A program made the translations under genes and the position numbers. Below the pieces are notes generated by a model, which was not told the origin of the DNA, did not search any database, and saw nothing but the letters and a program-made list of their open reading frames with translations. From Acidobacteriota bacterium (GTDB lineage Bacteria; Acidobacteriota; Terriglobia; Terriglobales; Acidobacteriaceae), in contig JAJZVX010000001.1 in assembly GCA_021846985.1 (NCBI GenBank), positions 330,355 through 394,354 of the forward strand: a stretch of DNA of 64,000 bases. Reading direction: 5' to 3'. This document shows, in pieces, positions 54,866 to 61,225 of the stretch (position 1 is the first letter of the stretch; each line of letters opens with the position of its first letter).

Positions 54866-54897
54866 AACGGCGCTCCTGTTCAACGGCGCTCCTGTTC
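54866..54897 (+). repeat. Tandem 16-bp repeat before the fluoride promoter
   Basis: AACGGCGCTCCTGTTC occurs twice head-to-tail (54866-54881, 54882-54897), ending exactly at the -35 element of the promoter at 54898. It may bind a regulator or be slippage. Confidence 0.8.
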
Positions 54898-54926
54898 TTG
54901 ACTTTGCCTCTCTGCGAACCTACACT
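54898..54926 (+). promoter_or_regulatory. Sigma70-type promoter of the fluoride operon
   Basis: TTGACT (54898-54903), a 17-bp spacer, and TACACT (54921-54926). The predicted start near 54933 coincides with the 5' edge of the fluoride riboswitch. Confidence 0.75.
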
Positions 54927-54933
54927 GGCACGT

Positions 54934-55001
54934 AGTGGTGAAGGAGTTCACCCTTAACCGCTGTCCCATCCGATAGGCCGGACAGACGATGACTCCTGAC
55001 A
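54934..55001 (+). promoter_or_regulatory. Fluoride riboswitch (crcB motif)
   Basis: The sequence has the fluoride aptamer layout: P1/P2 stem GGTG-AAGGAGTT-CACC, the conserved CTTAACCG, a P3 stem (CTGTCC...GGACAG) and the 3' consensus GATGACTCCTGA that closes the pseudoknot. A hairpin AGGGAATC/GATTCCCT (55001-55008 with 55035-55042) follows, without a T-run, and may form the expression platform. Fluoride binding would raise expression of the downstream crcB and DUF190 genes. Confidence 0.88.
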
Positions 55002-55070
55002 GGGAATCCTGTTGCGGAGGCATGTCCCGGCAGCGATTCCCTAAAGACCGAAACGAAGGAGCGTGGTTCC

Positions 55071-55409
55071 ATGAACGCATGGGCCGACTCAACTGCGCGC
55101 GTGGGATGGATGGCAGATGAACGCCTCCAGGAGCGCACCATGGGCAGTTGCCGAGCGAGCTGGCATGGGCTCCATATCCATTTGCCGCGCGGCGCCGGAG
55201 AGAAGGCAGCGCGCGCGCCCTTGCTTACAGATGCGCAGAACGCGCGGCTGCGTGACATGCGAGACGCAGCGGTGGAGTGGATGCGCGTCAGTAACTCGCG
55301 CAGCATTTGTGGCGGCTGCGGAATGGGGATTGGGATCAGCGTGCCGATGCAGGACAATCACGGCTACACAGGGAAAAAGGAGACGGGATTTTGCAGAAAT
55401 ACTTTCTGA
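55071..55409 (+). CDS. Unknown small ORF between fluoride riboswitch and crcB
   Basis: 112 codons. GAAGGAG lies about 10 nt before the ATG at 55071, and the stop falls 16 nt inside crcB, so the two would be coupled. I recognise no family. The product is basic, has no membrane helix, and carries a small Cys cluster near the C-terminus (SICGGCGMGIG). Third-position GC is moderately high, as in real genes here. It could be a new fluoride-stress gene, a translated leader, or chance; without it the crcB leader would be nearly 400 nt. Confidence 0.4.
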   Translation: MNAWADSTARVGWMADERLQERTMGSCRASWHGLHIHLPRGAGEKAARAPLLTDAQNARLRDMRDAAVEWMRVSNSRSICGGCGMGIGISVPMQDNHGYTGKKETGFCRNTF

Positions 55410-55768
55410 TTGCGGTAGGCGGTTCGCTGGGAGCCATTGCCCGCTATTGGGTCGGCTCCGCGGTGGCCAGTCGATGGGGGACGAAAGTTCCTTATGGGAC
55501 TTTTGTAATCAACATCAGCGCCTGTATCATCATTGGATTCTCTTTGACCTATCTGGGCAAACGCGTTGATATGAGCCCGGCATGGCGTTATTTGATTCTG
55601 ACCGGATTTATCGGCGCGTACAGCACTTTCTCGACTTACGAATGGGAGACGCTTTCTTCTTTACGAGCCGGAGCATTTTCGCTGGCGGCCCTTTATGCCA
55701 TGGGAAGCCTGATTTTTGGACTGTTGGCCGCGTGGGGAGGAGCAGTGCTCGCGGAGGTCATTTCGTGA
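55391..55768 (+). CDS. crcB: Fluoride channel/exporter CrcB (Fluc)
   Basis: 125 residues with four membrane helices: VGGSLGAIARYW near the start, PYGTFVINISAC (conserved Asn) and the signature GAYSTFSTYEWE with the Phe/Thr residues that line the fluoride path. Fluc works as an antiparallel dimer that lets F- leave the cell. I chose the TTG at 55391 because GGAG lies 8 nt upstream and the protein then starts like other CrcBs. It stands downstream of a fluoride riboswitch. Confidence 0.94.
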   Translation: MQKYFLIAVGGSLGAIARYWVGSAVASRWGTKVPYGTFVINISACIIIGFSLTYLGKRVDMSPAWRYLILTGFIGAYSTFSTYEWETLSSLRAGAFSLAALYAMGSLIFGLLAAWGGAVLAEVIS

Positions 55769-55940
55769 GCGCGCGCGGGCGGATCGCACGCGGGCATTGG
55801 AGGGAAGATGCGGAGATATGGCGGAATGTCCGTTGTGCGGCTTTGGCGAAGGAGCAACTGGCCGGCATCTGCCGGGCATTTTCGATGAGGATTCAAGGTT
55901 GGCTGTGGCGCAGCGCGGACACAGCGCGCAGGGAGGAACA

Positions 55941-56705
55941 ATGCTGAACGCCGGGAAAGCTCTCAAGGTTTCCATTTACATCAGCGAAGGTTCGACCCAT
56001 CACGGGGTCGCGACCTACGCGAGCATTCTCGATTATCTTTTCTACCGCGGAGTGGCGGGGGCGACGGTGACGAAGGGCATTGCCGGATTTGGCGCCGATC
56101 ATCACATGCACACGTCGCGCTCGGTGGAGATTTCCGACCGTCTGCCCCTGAAGGTCGAGTTCATCGAGACGCGCGAAAAGGTGAACGAGTTGCTGGGCAA
56201 GCTCGAAGATATGGCCGGCACGGGCATGATCGAGGTGCAGGAAACAACGGTAGCCAAGCCGGCGCAGAAAACGAAGCCCGCGCGCGAAGCCCCTCCGGAG
56301 CATATGAAGATCGAGGGCAAGGCCAAGATGATGCGGATCTACATTGGCGACGCGAACCGCTGGTGGGACAAGCCGCTCTACGTGGCGCTGGTGGAGGCCA
56401 TGCGCGCCAACGACATAGCGGGCGTAACAGTGTATCGAGGGATTCTGGGCTATGGGGCGGATCGACGGCTGCACAAGGACCGTCCACTGCATTTGTCGCG
56501 CGACAGCTCGATTGTGCTCTCGGTGGTGGATTCCGAGGAAAAGCTGCGGGCATTTCTGCCGCTTGTCGAGCAGATGGTGGAGGAAGGGCTTGTGGTTCTA
56601 TCGGATGTGGACATTATCAAGTATGCCTATCGGGCCATTGCGCCGGATCAGGAAGAAGCGGGGGCTCCTCCCGGGGCAGGAAGCGGGCAAGAAGGGGTGA
56701 GGTGA
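55941..56705 (+). CDS. Tandem DUF190 protein
   Basis: 254 residues with two DUF190 (PII-like fold) domains: about 8-105 (LKVSIYISEGSTHHG, GIAGFGADHHMHTS) and about 130-240 (MMRIYIGDANRWWDKPLY, GILGYGADRRLHKD), joined by a Lys/Pro-rich linker. DUF190 proteins resemble PII signal proteins in fold and often sit next to crcB, so a regulatory or metal/anion-sensing role in fluoride stress is likely but unproven. GGGAGGAACA precedes the ATG at 55941. The stop overlaps the next gene as ATGA. Confidence 0.87.
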   Translation: MLNAGKALKVSIYISEGSTHHGVATYASILDYLFYRGVAGATVTKGIAGFGADHHMHTSRSVEISDRLPLKVEFIETREKVNELLGKLEDMAGTGMIEVQETTVAKPAQKTKPAREAPPEHMKIEGKAKMMRIYIGDANRWWDKPLYVALVEAMRANDIAGVTVYRGILGYGADRRLHKDRPLHLSRDSSIVLSVVDSEEKLRAFLPLVEQMVEEGLVVLSDVDIIKYAYRAIAPDQEEAGAPPGAGSGQEGVR

Positions 56706-57046
56706 TGAAAGAGCAATTTGAGGCCCGCATGCTGCGTATTTATCTGGGCGAGAGCGACAAGTGGAGAGGGAAGCCGCTGTATGAAGCCATTGTGGCCAAA
56801 TGCCAGGAACTGGGCATGGCCAGCGCGGTGGTTTTTCGCGGGATCGAAGGGTTCGGCGCGAGCACGAGGATCGCGCATGCGAGCCACTGGATGTTTTCCA
56901 GGGATGCGCCCATGGTACTGAACATCACGGATACCGAAGAACAGATTGAGAAACTGATTCCGCATCTGGACGAGATGGTGGGAGAAGGCTTGATAGCCCT
57001 GTCGCGCGTCGAGGTGATCCGCTATTCGCGGCCGGGCGCGCAATGA
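56705..57046 (+). CDS. Single-domain DUF190 protein
   Basis: 113 residues, one DUF190 domain (RMLRIYLGESDKWRGKPLYE, GIEGFGASTRIAHAS). It is closer to the second domain of the preceding protein (RIYIGDANRWWDKPLY) than to the first. The ATG overlaps the preceding stop (ATGA) and GGTGAGG lies just before it. Together the two genes provide three DUF190 domains, which may assemble as a heterotrimer like PII. Confidence 0.87.
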   Translation: MKEQFEARMLRIYLGESDKWRGKPLYEAIVAKCQELGMASAVVFRGIEGFGASTRIAHASHWMFSRDAPMVLNITDTEEQIEKLIPHLDEMVGEGLIALSRVEVIRYSRPGAQ

Positions 57047-57791
57047 CCGCAGCAGGCGCGCCCAGGGCGCAGGGCGATGCAAAGGAACACAGCAGCGGTG
57101 CGGATTGCGGCAGACTTGCGGCCATGGGAGCCTCATCCCGTTGTCTGGCTAAGAGGTCGCACGCTCTTGATAAAACACGTGTTACATGCGTGGGTCTTCT
57201 CGCCATCCACGGCGGCGGTTCGTCTGAGCGTATTGCTCAGGCAGGCTGCAAGCATCCGGATAAGATAGAAGTTAGCGCTGCCCGTGAATTGTGCGTGAAG
57301 CCGAGACAGCCGTGCGGGAACAGACTGATGACGTGTGTTGCGATACTCGGTCTGGCTAGCCTCATCTGGATCTAAGGAGATCTCCAAGCCACCAACAACC
57401 GGCTGGATCATATGGGCAGTGTGCCTCTTTGAGATCATGGCCGCTCCGCGGTTTCGCGTTGTCCTTGCGGACAGACCATCGGCGCGGACGGAGACACCAT
57501 CCATCTTTATTACCGCGCCGCGGACTCGTTGCATGGCTGGACGCGCATTCCGGCACAGGCAGTGGAAGTGAACTCTGATGCATATCACCTTTTTCAATGA
57601 AAGGAACAACAAGAATGAACATTGAAGCAATGACCTGGCCGAGCTGATGGAAAACATCCTCGGTTCCATCGAAGCCATTCGCAACTCTCCCCAAAAACTG
57701 CGGGCTGCATCGCGCAATCCGAGTTGCTCATTTCCTTGCGTCAAAGCATTGCATTATCTATGCAGCATTCAATAGCGCTTCTCCGGTACCG
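57047..57791. pseudogene. Noncoding or decayed region with gene remnants
   Basis: 745 bp with no intact gene I can support. On the plus strand 57433-57600 encodes, up to a stop, a protein-like tail containing GADGDTIHLYYRAADS, which resembles the C-terminal YYGAAD region of GH130 glycosidases; upstream the frame is closed at 57430. A further stretch, about 57632-57700, reads NDLAELMENILGSIEAIR, unrelated to the first. Both look like fragments of broken genes. Base composition is less GC-rich than in the neighbours. Confidence 0.4.
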
Positions 57792-59246
57792 CTAGTTGGA
57801 TCCCATGCGGGATGCGATCATCTTCCATTGCCCGCCGTCGAAGAACAACAGCCCGAACGCATGCATCGTGGAGCCGCTCGCGATGGGCGACCCTCCGGCG
57901 ATCGTGGTTCCGGTCTGCTGATAGACCGTTACCCCGGTCGCTCCGGTCAGGGTGGTAAAGGCGGAATCAGAGGGAAGAGTCAGCGTGAAGCTTGTGGCTG
58001 CGCCGCTCGTGATCGTAGTTGCAACCGTGCCGCTCAATCCCTGCGGTTCCAGCTCAAGGTTCGAGGCCGTCATTGTGCCGGTCATCGATCCGCCGCCCAT
58101 CATTCCGCCACCGCCGCTCATCATTCCGCCGGAGCTGATGGGCATCACGCTCTGGCCGGCGTAAACGTGGCTCGCGTCAAAAACCGGTGTAAAGGGTAAG
58201 CCGGACATGTCCATGTTGTCTTGGTCGATCTGGTACGTAGTGCTGCCGCTCAGATCAATCGTGACGCCCGCGGCAAAATAGGACGACATCATCCCAGTGC
58301 CGGCCCCGTTCTGCATAACCATGGTGAGTTGGGTGGGCGGCTGACCCGTGACCGCGGTGATGATGCCCCCGCCCATTGCGCCGCCGGAGCCCATCATTGA
58401 CTGTACTTTGGTTGCAAGCATCGAACCGTCGGACTGCATCGTGGCGTCCACGATTGCCAGCATGCCGCTCGACATCGAGCCCATGCTGGTACCGTCGAAC
58501 ACCGTGGACGAATTGGTCGCGAAGGTGAAGCTCTGTGCTGCCTGCATGGAGGTCATGCCGAACGAACTGCCCGACACGCTGGAAACCGTGCCCATCATCT
58601 GCTGAATACCGCCATTGCTGGGATCGAGAGCGTCCCCCGAGCCCTGCATCCCGGAAGTGACATGAAAGACGGGATTCATGCTGAGGTTGCCGCCGGCGGA
58701 ACCGGTCACGGAGCTCGCCAGATCGAGATCGAAGCCCATCGCCATGGGCGTGGATCCGACTGTGATGGGGCTGCTAAAGGTCACATTTGCATTCATCGGG
58801 CCGGGGATCGTCGCCTGAACCGGGGCTTTGGAGGTTGGGTCCATATACATCACGGTTGCTGAACCGATCGTGATGGAAGCGCCTGTGTAAGTGCCTTGAG
58901 GCGCGGACACCATCGCCAACGGCTGCATCGAGCCCATCAGGTGCATCATTTCCATCGGCGTCGAGGAAGAAACGACGGTAGCTGATCCATTGCTTCCAGT
59001 AAGCGACATGGAAGTGATGTTCATGGAAAAAGCGAGCATCCAGTCGGCAGGCGAGTCACCCATATCCACCTGGACAGGTGTCTTGGCCGCGGGAGTGGGA
59101 TTCGATCCGGTACCGGAGGCGCTTCCACTTCCGCCGCATGCCGTCAACAGGGATGCGAGAAAGAGGGCGAGACATGCGATTGTTGCGGTGGTCGCTACTC
59201 TGTATTGGGCAGTTCTCTGCAAAGAGGGCGTCTGGTGGGGATTCAT
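57792..59246 (-). CDS. Met-rich lipoprotein with DUF4382/DUF5666-like domains
   Basis: 484 residues. A lipoprotein signal ends LLTACGG. An N-terminal DUF4382-like part (VQVDMGDSPADWMLAF) is followed by DUF5666-like strand repeats (VDATMQSDGSMLATKVQ). Methionine is strikingly abundant, including GGMMSGGGGMMGGGSM near residues 375-390 and many MxxM and MM pairs. Met clusters commonly bind Cu(I)/Ag(I), and a CusA-type pump gene lies 2 kb away, so a metal-binding role is a reasonable guess. AGGAG 8 nt before the ATG at 59246. A CRP-type operator stands upstream. Confidence 0.75.
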   Translation of the reverse strand: MNPHQTPSLQRTAQYRVATTATIACLALFLASLLTACGGSGSASGTGSNPTPAAKTPVQVDMGDSPADWMLAFSMNITSMSLTGSNGSATVVSSSTPMEMMHLMGSMQPLAMVSAPQGTYTGASITIGSATVMYMDPTSKAPVQATIPGPMNANVTFSSPITVGSTPMAMGFDLDLASSVTGSAGGNLSMNPVFHVTSGMQGSGDALDPSNGGIQQMMGTVSSVSGSSFGMTSMQAAQSFTFATNSSTVFDGTSMGSMSSGMLAIVDATMQSDGSMLATKVQSMMGSGGAMGGGIITAVTGQPPTQLTMVMQNGAGTGMMSSYFAAGVTIDLSGSTTYQIDQDNMDMSGLPFTPVFDASHVYAGQSVMPISSGGMMSGGGGMMGGGSMTGTMTASNLELEPQGLSGTVATTITSGAATSFTLTLPSDSAFTTLTGATGVTVYQQTGTTIAGGSPIASGSTMHAFGLLFFDGGQWKMIASRMGSN

Positions 59247-59338
59247 CTATGTTCTCCTGAGGAAGAAACGTGACGCGGTTGCGGAACACTCACTGTCTAC
59301 TACTCAACAGCACACTGTCATGCCTGCTTGTGCTTCCA

Positions 59339-59381
59339 TTGAACAATGCCGTTTTCTTCGTTGTATGTGACTTAAATCACT
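59339..59381 (-). promoter_or_regulatory. CRP/FNR-family operator and -10 element upstream of the Met-rich lipoprotein
   Basis: TGTGACTTAAATCACT at 59366-59381 has GTGA-N6-TCAC symmetry. On the minus strand TTCAAT (59344-59339) is centred 32 bp downstream, the spacing of a class II CRP promoter, leaving a leader of about 85 nt. The remainder of the 325-bp gap 59247-59571 shows nothing else. Confidence 0.6.
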
Positions 59382-59571
59382 TGTTGTGAGCGCAAGTCCG
59401 GGTCGCGCCGGGTCAGTCAAAAGCCAGAGAGGGGGATGCGCAGTCTTCATCTCCAGCGAGGAACAACGATGATCCGGAATCGGACGCTTCCGGACAAATG
59501 GCAGCGCGGCCGGACAAAGCAACTGTCAGGAACCCCGAGTTTGCAGAGACTTCTTCATGTTGTGCACTGCA

Positions 59572-60441
59572 TCAGTTGTTCCTTTCCGCAACCGCAAACA
59601 CAGCGCTACCGGCATTCTCCCGCCGGGCTGAGATCTGCTCCATTCCCGGAGACTTTGTCAGCCGCGTTATTGCAGAGAAGACAGCAGGGACGTAGTTTCC
59701 AGTTTCGAGGGGTAGCAGGCCGAGGGAACTGAGAGCGGTGAAATCCGTATTCCGGCTCTTTTCGATGGCGCGCTGAAGATGCCGCTCGCCGGTGTTGTAC
59801 GCCGCAAGCGCCAGCGGCCAGGAGCCAAACTTGGAGTGGAGATCACGAAGATAGTGCGCCGCAGCGAGCGTGGATTTTTCGATATCGACACGGTCGTCCT
59901 CGCTTGCATCGACGGTCAATCCGTATCGGCGGGCGGTGTCCGGCATGAGCTGCCAAATCCCACGGGCGCCTTTGGGAGAAAGCGCCATGGGATCTCCGTC
60001 GCTTTCGACAAGAACCACCGCGGCCATTTCCTCCGGGATCCCAACTTCGCGCAGGATCGGGTCAATCACCGGTTGCAGTAATGTCATTCGAGACGGCACA
60101 GTCTTCGCCGACGCAACTCGCCAGCCACTGTCATTGTGGAGGACCGTAACCGCTGCGCGCGTGCTATTCGGTCCCGAATCCGCGACAGAGCCCGACTGAG
60201 CAGCGGAAGCAAGAACTCCATCTGCTGCCTGCTCCAGGGAGGCGTTCCAAATCGCAAATGGAGAATCGACTGAAGCGCTTCCGCGGCTGCCAGGCGCGGC
60301 CTCCTGACTCCATATGGAGATGCCCGAAAGGAGAAGGCAAAGGCCGGCTATACCTGCATGGCGGGCAGCCCGCACAGCCAAACTCACCCGGAAGGCCGGC
60401 CGCGCATTCCACCGGATCGGTCGGTGTCTCCGAAAATTCAT
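59572..60441 (-). CDS. Lytic transglycosylase (SLT domain)
   Basis: 289 residues: signal peptide or anchor (GIAGLCLLLSGISIWSQ), a low-complexity stretch, then an SLT domain from about residue 135. The catalytic Glu is in VVLVESDGDPMALSPKGARG, followed by WQLMPDTARRYGL and LAAYNTGERHLQRA, typical of membrane-bound transglycosylase D/Slt enzymes that cleave peptidoglycan to anhydro products. The ATG at 60441 has GGGGAGG 6 nt upstream. It follows the TPR gene on the same strand; it could open the wall for an envelope-spanning pump, but that is speculative. Confidence 0.88.
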   Translation of the reverse strand: MNFRRHRPIRWNARPAFRVSLAVRAARHAGIAGLCLLLSGISIWSQEAAPGSRGSASVDSPFAIWNASLEQAADGVLASAAQSGSVADSGPNSTRAAVTVLHNDSGWRVASAKTVPSRMTLLQPVIDPILREVGIPEEMAAVVLVESDGDPMALSPKGARGIWQLMPDTARRYGLTVDASEDDRVDIEKSTLAAAHYLRDLHSKFGSWPLALAAYNTGERHLQRAIEKSRNTDFTALSSLGLLPLETGNYVPAVFSAITRLTKSPGMEQISARRENAGSAVFAVAERNN

Positions 60442-60499
60442 TTCATTCCTCCCCCATTCCAGACCAAAGCTGTTCCTTTCCTGAACTGCCATCTGTCAC

Positions 60500-61225
60500 T
60501 TATTGATTCGGCTCCGCCTCGACTTTCTGAATCAACTTTTGGACAGATTCGCCCTGGACCTTCCGGATAAGATCCTCCGCTTTCTGCCGGTCGACGTAAT
60601 CCGGGTGAACTTTCAATAATCTTTCCCAGCACTCGATCGCGGCCTGGTCATCGTGTTTGCCCTGCCACTTCACCATGCCCAGGTTGAAGAGTGTGTTGGC
60701 GTAGTCCGGTTGGGAGCTTAGCGCAGTTTCGTATTGCTGAATGGCTTCATCCGGATTTCCCGAGTACCAGATTGCCGTTCCCATATCCGTTCGGACGCTT
60801 GCGTCCTGAGGCCGAGGTTCGAGGTACCTCCGGTAGTAGCCGATTGCTTTGTCGTAATTGCGATTGTCGTAGTACGCATTGCCGAGGTTGACCAGCAGAT
60901 CGGGATCGCTGGGGTTGTTCTCGAGACGCCGCAGGAGCGGCTGAATCGTGCCGTCGAAGTTGGTCGATGTACTGGAAGCCGATCCCTGATCCGCGCCGGA
61001 TGGGCTTGCGCCTTGTGCTGGGGAGGAGGAGTTGCGAAACAGGTATCCGAGGACAATGCCCAATACGAGTACAACGAGTACCACCATACCGACCTGACCC
61101 GGTCTCCAGGAGTTGGACTGCGAGGATAGAACGCTGGACGATGAAGCCTTCCTGGCTGCCTCCCGGCCGCCCAGACTGTTTGTGTCAGCCTTCCGAGCGT
61201 TGCCATTCTTTTGTGTTTCAGGCAT
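60500..61225 (-). CDS. Membrane-anchored TPR protein
   Basis: 241 residues: Ser-rich N-terminus, one membrane helix (GMVVLVVLVLGIVLGYLF, about 45-63), a Ser/Gly linker, then about four TPRs (LLVNLGNAYYDNRNYDKAI, AIQQYETALSSQPDYANTLFNLG). Resembles CcmH/NrfG-type TPR adaptors. The ATG at 61225 lies inside the last codons of cusA and overlaps it by 8 nt, with GGAG upstream, so translation is coupled to the pump gene. Confidence 0.8.
   Translation of the reverse strand: MPETQKNGNARKADTNSLGGREAARKASSSSVLSSQSNSWRPGQVGMVVLVVLVLGIVLGYLFRNSSSPAQGASPSGADQGSASSTSTNFDGTIQPLLRRLENNPSDPDLLVNLGNAYYDNRNYDKAIGYYRRYLEPRPQDASVRTDMGTAIWYSGNPDEAIQQYETALSSQPDYANTLFNLGMVKWQGKHDDQAAIECWERLLKVHPDYVDRQKAEDLIRKVQGESVQKLIQKVEAEPNQ

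Noticed and set aside
57043..57375. Open frame of 110 codons after the DUF190 genes
   Set aside because: Starts at the end of the DUF190 gene without a ribosome site; low-complexity translation and no family resemblance. Treated as part of the decayed region.
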